Origin: Sulfotelmatobacter sp963788225
GTDB lineage: Bacteria; Acidobacteriota; Terriglobia; Terriglobales; Acidobacteriaceae
Assembly: GCA_963788225.1 (NCBI GenBank)
Contig: CAWBGI010000002.1
Coordinates: 496,001 to 560,000, forward strand
Length of the DNA stretch: 64,000 nucleotides
Reading direction: 5' to 3'
Shown here: piece after piece, positions 1-7,930 of the stretch
Position numbering within the stretch: position 1 is the stretch's first letter
How the letters are laid out: every line of letters starts with the position of its first letter
Made by a program: the position numbers and the translations under genes
The notes under the pieces: generated by a model
The model's input: only the letters and a program-made list of their open reading frames with translations
Told to the model about the DNA's origin: nothing
The model's database searches: none

Positions 1-397
1 GGCAGTGCGGGATATGGTGCTTGCGATATTTTCCCAGATAGCGGCCGTCGGCATCGATGACCGCGGCAGTATTGAAATAAACTCCAGGCATCTGCTCTTC
101 ATACACGGGTACCACGATTACCATGCGATGCTTCGCAGCGAGCTTTTGCATCATGCGCACCGTCGGGCCATCCGGCACGCGCTCGGTCAGTTCATACCAG
201 CGCGCATTCTGCTCCGCGCAAAAATAGGGGCCGTAGAAAAGTTCCTGCAGGCACAGGACTTGCGTTTTCTTTCGCGCCGCCTGCTCGATCAACTTCAAGT
301 GCTTGTCGATCATGGCTTTTCTGATCTGCGCGAGGGGGCGCTCTGTGCTGAGCGCATTGCTGGCTTGAATCAAGGCACAACGCACAATTCGGGGCAT
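1..397 (-). CDS. carbon-nitrogen hydrolase (nitrilase superfamily), 5' part only
   Basis: Reading the minus strand from the ATG at 397 gives 132 codons before the window edge. The product matches the N-terminal half of N-carbamoylputrescine amidase/beta-ureidopropionase-type amidohydrolases. The catalytic Glu lies in a CLQEL context (residue 52) and the catalytic Lys in RKHHIP (residue 126); the Cys nucleophile would lie beyond the edge. Such cytoplasmic enzymes hydrolyse N-carbamoyl amides to amine, CO2 and ammonia, in polyamine or pyrimidine catabolism. It is divergent from ribokinase at 559. With a nucleoside hydrolase nearby, a role in pyrimidine catabolism is attractive but is inference. 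The family is well supported; the substrate is not. Confidence 0.8.
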   Translation of the reverse strand, partial: MPRIVRCALIQASNALSTERPLAQIRKAMIDKHLKLIEQAARKKTQVLCLQELFYGPYFCAEQNARWYELTERVPDGPTVRMMQKLAAKHRMVIVVPVYEEQMPGVYFNTAAVIDADGRYLGKYRKHHIPHC

Positions 398-500
398 GGG
401 ACGCGACCTCCGAGGAACGCAACTATAGCAGAAAACTTCTTTGGAATAATCCCCGCGTAACTGTCATTCGCACTCGGTCGCACATGGGACACAATCTGCG

Positions 501-529
501 TTGACACAAAAGTGGATGCCACATAGACT
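501..529 (+). promoter_or_regulatory. sigma70-type promoter for ribokinase
   Basis: A perfect -35 hexamer TTGACA (501-506) is separated by 17 bases from TAGACT (524-529), which matches four of six bases of the -10 consensus. It lies 30 bases before the ribokinase ATG. No experimental start site is available. Confidence 0.55.
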
Positions 530-558
530 CGGCAACCTCAGGGTTTTCCTAAGAACCT

Positions 559-1494
559 ATGGCCAGACGCCCTCGTATTGCCGTGGTGGGAAGCGCCAAC
601 GTCGATCTGACAACATTCACTGATCGATTCCCGAAACCCGGAGAGACTATCTTCGGACAAAAATTCGATCTCGGATTTGGCGGCAAGGGAGCGAATCAGG
701 CGGTCGCTGCCCGTCTTTGTGGCGCGGATGTGTTCATGGTGGCAAGAGTTGGGAGCGACCTGTTCGGTCCCGCGACGATCGAGAACTTTAAAAAACTTGG
801 TATCGACACAACTCATGTGAAGCAGGTTGACGGATTATCCAGCGGAGTTGCGCCAATTTTTGTCGAGCCGAACGGACAGAATCGCATTCTCGTAGTAAAA
901 GGGGCCAACGACTCATTGAAGGCAGCGGACGTTGACGCTGCGGCGGAGATGTTGAAGGCCGCCGATTGTATTGTCCTGCAGTTTGAGATTCCTCTCCAAA
1001 CCGTTTACTACACAGTGGCATTTGCGCGAAAGCACGGCATTCGCTGCATCCTGAACCCGGCGCCCGGCCAGGCCGTCGATATGTCTGCGCTGGCTGGCCT
1101 CGATTACTTTGTTCCGAACGAGAGCGAGGCCGAGACCATTACCGGGATCGCAGTCCAGAATGTCGAAGACGCGGAGCGCTGCGCGGAGAAGCTGGTGGCG
1201 GGAGGAATTCGCCGCGTGATCATCACCTTGGGCGCCAAAGGATCGCTCCTGGCCGGCGCGGGGTTAAGTGAGCACGTGCCACCGTTTGCCGTGAAGAGTA
1301 TCGACAGTACCGGGGCGGGCGACGCGTTCATCGGGAGTTTTGCCGTATTTCTCGCGGAAGGAGTACCGGAACGAGAGGCGGTGCGCCGCGCCAATCTATA
1401 TGCCGGACTCTCGACTACCGGCGTGGGAACGCAAAAATCCTTCTATGATCGAGCGCATTTTGATGCTGAGTGGGCTGCTCAAGGCCGAAAGTAG
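559..1494 (+). CDS. rbsK: ribokinase, PfkB family
   Basis: The 311-residue protein has the length and architecture of ribokinase. The N-terminal PfkB signature GGKGANQ is at 41-47 and the C-terminal ATP/anion-hole signature DSTGAGDAF at 249-257, with the catalytic base Asp255. It would phosphorylate ribose to ribose 5-phosphate in the cytoplasm, feeding the pentose phosphate pathway or PRPP. The next gene downstream is an outer-membrane receptor, and a nucleoside hydrolase lies beyond it on the other strand, so ribose released from nucleosides is a plausible substrate. The ATG has only a weak purine-rich element ahead of it, but a good promoter lies just upstream. Another PfkB sugar kinase specificity is possible. 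Confidence 0.85.
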   Translation: MARRPRIAVVGSANVDLTTFTDRFPKPGETIFGQKFDLGFGGKGANQAVAARLCGADVFMVARVGSDLFGPATIENFKKLGIDTTHVKQVDGLSSGVAPIFVEPNGQNRILVVKGANDSLKAADVDAAAEMLKAADCIVLQFEIPLQTVYYTVAFARKHGIRCILNPAPGQAVDMSALAGLDYFVPNESEAETITGIAVQNVEDAERCAEKLVAGGIRRVIITLGAKGSLLAGAGLSEHVPPFAVKSIDSTGAGDAFIGSFAVFLAEGVPEREAVRRANLYAGLSTTGVGTQKSFYDRAHFDAEWAAQGRK

Positions 1495-1583
1495 CGGTTT
1501 GTCGCGCGTCCGTCCAGCGACGGCGCCTCCTGTGCAAAACAGGGAAGAAACTCAGGCTAATGGTTTTCTACTACGGAAAAGTC

Positions 1584-1612
1584 TTGACTTCGCATGGAGT
1601 GGGGATTTATAA
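1584..1612 (+). promoter_or_regulatory. sigma70-type promoter for the TonB-dependent receptor
   Basis: TTGACT (1584-1589), a 17-base spacer and TTATAA (1607-1612) form a near-consensus promoter about 90 bases before the preferred receptor start at 1700. The receptor can therefore be expressed independently of ribokinase. Confidence 0.6.
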
Positions 1613-1699
1613 GGCCCTCCTACAGAACAAAACCTCCCAGAATCAATGCTGAGGGGAAGTCTGTGCGTCATGCGGTGTGGGGCCGCCGAAAGGGTTGCA

Positions 1700-4600
1700 A
1701 TGCTGCATAAGAGGGCGCTGCTCGTTGTCGTTGTCTTTTCGCTTGCATTCTCAATCTGTCCACTGCTGTACGGCCAGGCAACCGGCAGTTTTTCAGGCAC
1801 TGTCTCAGATAAAGCGGGTGCGGTAGTCACGGGCGCCGCCGTGACCGTCACCTCACAAGGCACGGGCCTGTCCCGTCAGGCCAAAACCGACGACTCCGGC
1901 CATTACCTCGTCCCCTTGCTACCGGTTTCTTTCTACACGATCCACGTGGAGGCCCAGGGCTTCAAGACGACGGAGCAGAAGGATATTCGCCTGCAGGTCG
2001 ATGAACATCTTGAGATCAATTTCAGTCTTAACCCTGCGTCGGTTTCGACGTCGGTTGAGGTGAGCGCGACTGAAGTGGCGGTGGAAACTGCCAATCCCAC
2101 GCTGGGCCAGGTCATCACCTCCGAGCAGGTCGCGGACCTTCCGCTGAATGGCCGCAACTTCACGCAACTGGCCACCCTGACGCCGGGCACGACATCATCC
2201 ACTAGCCCGGTCAGTTTCTTCACCAGCGCTGCCAGCAGCGAAGCTGCCACGCGCGGCTCGTTCTCGCTTTCCTCCGGCGGTTCGCGCGAACAGGAAACCG
2301 ACTGGCTGCTCGACGGCAACGATAACAACCAACTCGATGAAGGCGGGATCGCGATTTTCTCCTCGATCGACGACATCCAGGAATTCAAGGTGTTGACCTA
2401 CAACTACTCGGCCGAATATGGGGAGCGCGCCGGGCCTACGGTTCTGGTTACGACGAAATCAGGGTCGAACCAGTGGCACGGTTCGCTGTTTGAGTTCTTC
2501 CGCAATACATCGCTCGATGCCACTCGCTACTTCTTTACGTCTCCGCAGAAATTCAATCTGAACCAGTTTGGCGGTTCGCTGGGCGGCCCGATCCAAAAGG
2601 ACAAAACGTTTTTCTTTTTCGATTATCAGGCCAAAATCGAGCGGGAGGGCGTGCCGTTTACGGGGTTCGTGCCGACCACTGCAATGACGACGCCAAACGC
2701 TAATGGTAACTATGATTTCAGCAGCGATCCACTGGGCACGCAGCTCATCAATCCCTACACGCCCCAGCAGGTTCTTCCCACGAGTATGGGGGTTCCCGTT
2801 CCGGTTCCGTTTCAATGCGACATAGCGACCGGCCTTCCTGAAACCCCGGTGGGGGGGAGCCAACCGTACGTGTCCGGCGTAACTCAGAATTGCAATGTGA
2901 TTCCCGCGGCAATGATCAATCCCATCGGGGCGAAGGTGATTCAGCTTTATCCTGCGCCCACCCCCGGCCTTGTGGGCAATGCCAGCTTCAACTACGCCAA
3001 CCAGCCGGTAAGGAAGCTCAACGAGGGCACTTGGGACATTCGCTTCGACCACAATTTTTCCAGCAAGGATTCCGCTTTCGCCCGCTTCAGCTATGACCAG
3101 GCAACGAACTTCGTTCCCGGAGGCTCGCCGACGTGGTCGGAGGCCAACGCATTTGGCAGCAATCAGCACATTGAAAACCACGGTCGCAATGCCGTAGTCA
3201 CTGAAACACATGTTTTCTCTCCAAACTTGATCAACCAGGTCACTGCCGGGTACAGCCGGATTTTCAACCACATTCTCTCCTATGGCACCGGCACCTGCGA
3301 GGCAGCTCTTCTCGGCATCCCGGGTGCGGACCTAGCCAGTTCGTGCGATAGCATAACCGGCTATCCCGCGAGTCTGAACCAGGCGCCCCAGGAGTGCGAA
3401 AGCTGCGGCCTGACTTCGTTCGATATGTCTGCCTACTTTTCTATCGGCGATCGCGGATATGCTCCCTACCAGGGTGGCACCAACGTCTATTCGCTCTCCG
3501 ACACGCTCGACTTGATTAAGGGCAAACACGAGATCCGGGCCGGGCTGGTGTTTCGCGCCAATGAAATGAACGTAAGAAACAATGCGTTCCAGGATGGCTT
3601 CATCGTGAACGTGGGTTCTGCGACCGGCGACAATTTGGCCGATTTACTGCTGGGCAGCCTGGGCGTTTTTGCGGCCCACGATCAAACATTTCTAGGGGCG
3701 ACCACGGGGCGCCGCTGGAAACTGTTTCGTCCCTTCGTACAGGACAATTGGCGGGTTACCAAGAATTTGACCTTGAACCTGGGTATTGCCTGGGCGTTGG
3801 CGACCCCGGAAACCGAGGAAGCCAATCGGCAGGCGAACTTCGATATTGCCAGCCTGAAGTGGTTCGTGCCATCCGGCAGCCCGGGGATCAGCGGTTGTAC
3901 AGTTTGCGTCCCTACCGATGGACGAGTGGGCATCCAATTTGACAAAACCGCTCTGGAACCGCGAATCGGATTCGCCTGGAAACCCAGCGGAAGTGACAAA
4001 ACGGCGGTGCGCGGTGGATACGCAATCTTCCACGATTCCGCCTGGAATCAGGGCGGACAGGGGCTGTGGCAAAACCCGCCTTATTACGCGGAAGTGGATC
4101 CTTTCCCAACCGGTGTATGCATGCCCTTCGGCAGCACCGGCTGCGGTCTTTCCAATGGCTTCCTGCTCGCAGCCGGGACTCCTTCCACCACGCCGGTCGC
4201 GGGCGGCGCCGTTTACAACGCGCCTGTGAATCCCCAGCTGTACTCGGGAACCATTCAGTCTGAGAACCGCAACTTCAAGCAGGGAGTGGTGCAGCAATTC
4301 AACCTGAACGTTGAGCGCCAACTGCCGGGGAATGTAGTGCTCACGGTGGGCTATGCCGGCTCGCGCAGCGCGCACATTCTGGTGAGCCAGTTGAATGAAA
4401 ATATCTCGTCACCCAGCGCCTGTGGCGCCATTGCCGGCTACACGGTGGGCTGCAACTTTCCCTCGTTCCCGTATGCATTCCCTTTTCAAAGCGTCAACAC
4501 CAATAACAGCATCGGCGCCGCCCGTTACGATTCGCTGCAGGTGAAGGCAGAAACCAAGAGTGCGCGGCATGGCCTTTACGCTCTGATCGGCTACACCTAT

Positions 4601-5371
4601 TCGCGCAATTTCGATTCCGGCTTGACCGATGGATTGGGTACTAACCCGGGCGCGCTGTACTACCCGCTCCCCGGATTCAATAAACTCGATTGGGGATTGT
4701 CTCAACTGAACCTGAATAACAGCTTCACCGCGAGCGTCCTTTATGAATTGCCATTCGGGAAGGGCAAGAGGTACGGAAACGACTGGAGCGGAGCGAGCGA
4801 CGCCATCTTTGGGCATTGGCAGGTGAATCTGATTGAAAGAGCGACGTCCGGGTTCCCGCTGTTTGTGGTGGATAGCGCCGATGAATCGGGCGTTTTCTTC
4901 TCCTATAACGGCAATACGCTTCAGCGTCCGAACGAAGTTGGTGATCCCAACAAGGCAGGACCGGTTGCAGGCAACCCCGGTTGTGCGGCACCGTCGCGGA
5001 TTCATACCTTGCAGAACTGGTTCAATCCTTGCGCTTTCGAGAAGGCCCCAACTTTCGTGCTCAATCCGGGTACGCCACAACAGGTCACCGTTGGCGAACT
5101 TGGAACAGCTCCTCGCGCTCCGGTCTATGGCCCCCGTTTCGTCAATACGGATTTCTCGATATTCAAGGATTTTCCTTTGCCCTTCCGCGAGGCCATGAAG
5201 CTGCAATTCCGGGCTGAGTTCTTCAATCTCTTCAACCATGCCCAGTACTATCTGAACGGTTTCGCCGGCACCGGGGAGCAGGACATAAACACTCCCTCTA
5301 GTTTCGGAGTGGTCAACAACACGGTAAATAACCCGCGTCTGATTCAGTTTGCTTTGAGGCTCAATTTCTAG
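1700..5371 (+). CDS. Oar-like TonB-dependent outer-membrane receptor
   Basis: This is a 1,223-residue exported protein. The ATG at 1700 is preferred over the one at 1646 because it follows an AAAGGG element and starts directly with a signal peptide (about 27 residues, ending LLYGQ). An Ig-like carboxypeptidase-regulatory domain follows (about 30-115), then a plug region with the LPLNGRNF motif common in acidobacterial receptors, then a long beta-barrel ending in the outer-membrane C-terminal Phe (ALRLNF). It would import a bulky substrate through the outer membrane with TonB energy. Ribokinase precedes it and a nucleoside hydrolase converges on it, so nucleosides or oligoribonucleotides are a reasonable guess; sequence alone does not define the substrate. 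Confidence 0.88.
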   Translation: MLHKRALLVVVVFSLAFSICPLLYGQATGSFSGTVSDKAGAVVTGAAVTVTSQGTGLSRQAKTDDSGHYLVPLLPVSFYTIHVEAQGFKTTEQKDIRLQVDEHLEINFSLNPASVSTSVEVSATEVAVETANPTLGQVITSEQVADLPLNGRNFTQLATLTPGTTSSTSPVSFFTSAASSEAATRGSFSLSSGGSREQETDWLLDGNDNNQLDEGGIAIFSSIDDIQEFKVLTYNYSAEYGERAGPTVLVTTKSGSNQWHGSLFEFFRNTSLDATRYFFTSPQKFNLNQFGGSLGGPIQKDKTFFFFDYQAKIEREGVPFTGFVPTTAMTTPNANGNYDFSSDPLGTQLINPYTPQQVLPTSMGVPVPVPFQCDIATGLPETPVGGSQPYVSGVTQNCNVIPAAMINPIGAKVIQLYPAPTPGLVGNASFNYANQPVRKLNEGTWDIRFDHNFSSKDSAFARFSYDQATNFVPGGSPTWSEANAFGSNQHIENHGRNAVVTETHVFSPNLINQVTAGYSRIFNHILSYGTGTCEAALLGIPGADLASSCDSITGYPASLNQAPQECESCGLTSFDMSAYFSIGDRGYAPYQGGTNVYSLSDTLDLIKGKHEIRAGLVFRANEMNVRNNAFQDGFIVNVGSATGDNLADLLLGSLGVFAAHDQTFLGATTGRRWKLFRPFVQDNWRVTKNLTLNLGIAWALATPETEEANRQANFDIASLKWFVPSGSPGISGCTVCVPTDGRVGIQFDKTALEPRIGFAWKPSGSDKTAVRGGYAIFHDSAWNQGGQGLWQNPPYYAEVDPFPTGVCMPFGSTGCGLSNGFLLAAGTPSTTPVAGGAVYNAPVNPQLYSGTIQSENRNFKQGVVQQFNLNVERQLPGNVVLTVGYAGSRSAHILVSQLNENISSPSACGAIAGYTVGCNFPSFPYAFPFQSVNTNNSIGAARYDSLQVKAETKSARHGLYALIGYTYSRNFDSGLTDGLGTNPGALYYPLPGFNKLDWGLSQLNLNNSFTASVLYELPFGKGKRYGNDWSGASDAIFGHWQVNLIERATSGFPLFVVDSADESGVFFSYNGNTLQRPNEVGDPNKAGPVAGNPGCAAPSRIHTLQNWFNPCAFEKAPTFVLNPGTPQQVTVGELGTAPRAPVYGPRFVNTDFSIFKDFPLPFREAMKLQFRAEFFNLFNHAQYYLNGFAGTGEQDINTPSSFGVVNNTVNNPRLIQFALRLNF

Positions 5372-5397
5372 ACAGGAGCTGGCGCGTGTTTCAAATT

Positions 5398-5428
5398 AGG
5401 GCAGGCTGGGTTCGACCCGGTCTGCCCT
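5398..5428. terminator. bidirectional hairpin terminator
   Basis: AGGGCAG at 5398-5404 pairs with CTGCCCT at 5422-5428, and an inner CTGGG/CCCGG stem caps it around a TTCGA loop. It sits between the convergent receptor and nucleoside hydrolase genes. Neither side has a strong U tract, so termination efficiency is uncertain. Confidence 0.6.
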
Positions 5429-5457
5429 TAACTCTAGGCGCTAGGTCGGGAATCTTC

Positions 5458-7824
5458 CTATTGCGCCGGTGTGCCCTGCGTTCGATCGCGTAACTCATAC
5501 ACAAACTGCTGCACTTCGTGCCGCTGCCGCGCAGTCTCCTCTGCCGTTTCTTTTGATACTTGTGCGTACAGTTGCAGTTCGGCCTGCGCGTTGGCAGTTT
5601 CCCCGGCTTGCCTGTAGGCCTGGGCCAGCCGGTAGTGTGCCTCTTCCAGCCGGGGAGCGGCCTTGATCGCCTGGCGATAAGCGGCAATTGCGCTCGATAT
5701 TTCTTTTCGTTCTGAATAGAGCACTCCAAGTTGCAGATACGCGGGCCCGAGCGTAGGGTCGAGGTGGATGGCCTTCTCTAGCAGGGACTTCACCTGCGCC
5801 AGATCTGCCACGTCATCCGGCGACTTGCGCCGCTTCCAAAGACTGACCGCATAGTAGTAGTTGGCCAGGGCATTCTCGGGTTGAAGCCAGACAAATCTCT
5901 CGAGTCTTTCGGTAATCGCTTCGGATTGAGTTGCCTCAGCCACTTGCATCTTTCCCATTAGAAGGTAGGGGTTCGGATCGTTGGGGTCCAGGTCCGAGGC
6001 CTCGCACAGACGCTGGGCCGCATTTTCGTAGGAACCGCGAGCGTACCAGGATGCCCCGAGGCCGGCCAGCATCCGGACGGAACGCGGGTATAGTCGATTG
6101 CCTTCCGTGAAAACTTCGAGTGCGGGATCAATTGCGTGGTGCAACAGCAGTTCGGCTCCCCAATCGAATAGATTGGGCTCGTTCGGGTTCGATTCCGCGG
6201 CACGCTGAAATTCTTGAACCGCTTCCAGAGGATTCCCCAGCTTCTCGTCCACCTCGCCGAGCAAATGATGAGCCTGCGCCTTTTCCTGACTGGATTTGTT
6301 CTGCACCCTGAGCAAGGCTTGAACATCTGTGCGCGCACGCTCGTAATCACCGCAGTTGGCACGCGCCAGCGCGAGTTCGTAGGCATTGTCGTAGTCGCCG
6401 GGATTCAGCCGCGAAGCACGTTCCAGATAGGAAAGTCCTTCCCGCGCCTTGCCTTCATCGACAAGCAGGGTCCCGAGATGATGGTTCGCGTCAAAGCTTT
6501 CCGGCTGCCGTGCGAGGGCTTCGCGCAGCGACGTTTCGGTGGTGGTATTTTCCGAAGGGGGTGCAGAACTGCCGGGCATAGGCTGGTTCAGCGAAACCGT
6601 TGCCCGGACCAAGGCTTCTCTGTTCCGCACAATCGCATCGGAACCGTGGCCGCCGAGACTGGTTGTGTCGGTAACGCCTGCCACGGTGAAGTGGGGTTCG
6701 TCGAAGAACTCAGGCTGCGCGGTCGAATTCTGCCGGCCGGCATTTCGTGCTGGATCGAGAGGCGAGGTCAGCAGATCTACGAACATTTTGTAGAACTTTT
6801 CAAGGTTCAGCTCGTCCTGCACTTCGACCGGCTGGGCCTTGCTGTCGGGCTTATTTTGCTCTGTCCAGCTCAAAGTATTGCCGTAACCGGCTCCGCGGTC
6901 CAGGTCCACATCCATGAAGACCGTTTCCTTCTTCGTGATCAAGCTCGGATCGAGCCATGCAGCCGCCGCCAGCTCATCCCACAAATAGTTGTAGTTGCCG
7001 CGAAGCCGCGCATATTTTCCCAGGTAGCGCGCCGCCCGAGAGTCGCCCGCTTTTATGCGATTGATCAGGTCGGCGGTCAACCTCGTCTTTACCGAAATGT
7101 CCACCGGCGTGCACACAATTTTCTTCCATGGCGCTCCAAGCACAATGTGAGCCGCTTCCGGATCGAACCAGAGATTGAATTCGTGGGTTGGAGTGTTAGC
7201 GAACTCGGGATCGTCAGTCCGCGGATTGAAGCTGCCTCCCATGAAGACCAACTCTTTTGCCAGCTCCGCGAATGCAGGGTCGATGGAAATGGCAAGGGCG
7301 AGGTTGGTCATGGGGCCGCCCTCGTAAATGGTTACCTGATTCGGAAATTTGTGTACCATGCGCAGCAGAAAGTGTGCCGCGTCCTCATCGGCCGGCTTGG
7401 TCGCGGGCCTGCCCTCCGGCATCTCTCCTAACTGGTCCGGCGGGTGATAAAACCTTGGAGTCCAGGCGCCGAGCCACGGCACGGAACCAAACCGACGTTC
7501 CCATTGCTCGGTATCCTTCTTTCGCCTGACCAGTGGATACTCCGCGCCCGGCACGACCGGAATATCCGTTCGTCCAATGAGTTCGAGCATGCGCAGCGTG
7601 TGCGCCACTTCTTCCATGAGCCACTGATCGCCGGTCACCACCGTGATGCCGAGAACCTCAGTTTGTGGCGACTGGATCAGCAGGAGCATCGACTGCTGGT
7701 CCGTCCCCGCGGGTCCGGCCGCGTCCTGATCGATGATAATCTTCCGTTTCTCCTGAGCCCAGCATGTGAGGCATGAGGCGATTAGCGCAACCGCTGTGCA
7801 GCGCAGGATTCGGTCATTTCTCAT
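5458..7824 (-). CDS. exported nucleoside hydrolase fused to a TPR domain
   Basis: The product is 788 residues from the ATG at 7824, where a signal sequence begins directly; an upstream in-frame ATG at 7857 is the alternative. An IASC motif at residues 15-18 fits a lipobox. Residues about 28-385 are an inosine/uridine-preferring nucleoside hydrolase domain. It has DQD near 32-34 followed by GTDQ, EFNLWFDPEAA, and a late LWDELAAAAW segment that aligns with the active-site HD region. The usual N-terminal DTDPGxDD is altered to a longer loop. Residues about 415-775 carry repeated TPR helices. The enzyme would split nucleosides into base and ribose in the periplasm, with the TPRs as a docking surface. 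Fusion of these domains is uncommon for the family, whose members are usually about 310 residues. Confidence 0.85.
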   Translation of the reverse strand: MRNDRILRCTAVALIASCLTCWAQEKRKIIIDQDAAGPAGTDQQSMLLLIQSPQTEVLGITVVTGDQWLMEEVAHTLRMLELIGRTDIPVVPGAEYPLVRRKKDTEQWERRFGSVPWLGAWTPRFYHPPDQLGEMPEGRPATKPADEDAAHFLLRMVHKFPNQVTIYEGGPMTNLALAISIDPAFAELAKELVFMGGSFNPRTDDPEFANTPTHEFNLWFDPEAAHIVLGAPWKKIVCTPVDISVKTRLTADLINRIKAGDSRAARYLGKYARLRGNYNYLWDELAAAAWLDPSLITKKETVFMDVDLDRGAGYGNTLSWTEQNKPDSKAQPVEVQDELNLEKFYKMFVDLLTSPLDPARNAGRQNSTAQPEFFDEPHFTVAGVTDTTSLGGHGSDAIVRNREALVRATVSLNQPMPGSSAPPSENTTTETSLREALARQPESFDANHHLGTLLVDEGKAREGLSYLERASRLNPGDYDNAYELALARANCGDYERARTDVQALLRVQNKSSQEKAQAHHLLGEVDEKLGNPLEAVQEFQRAAESNPNEPNLFDWGAELLLHHAIDPALEVFTEGNRLYPRSVRMLAGLGASWYARGSYENAAQRLCEASDLDPNDPNPYLLMGKMQVAEATQSEAITERLERFVWLQPENALANYYYAVSLWKRRKSPDDVADLAQVKSLLEKAIHLDPTLGPAYLQLGVLYSERKEISSAIAAYRQAIKAAPRLEEAHYRLAQAYRQAGETANAQAELQLYAQVSKETAEETARQRHEVQQFVYELRDRTQGTPAQ

Positions 7825-7930
7825 CTTTAGCTGTAGCTTTTTGAATTGGATGGTCATTCGCCCTACTGTAGGATCGCACAGCCTTCAAGTCCACCGAAAA
7901 ACCGGAATTAAGCGCCAGCAGGGCAGCGAG

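Noticed and set aside
6214..7431. 405-codon plus-strand ORF inside the nucleoside hydrolase gene
   Set aside because: Antisense shadow of a high-GC gene; no SD and no family resemblance.
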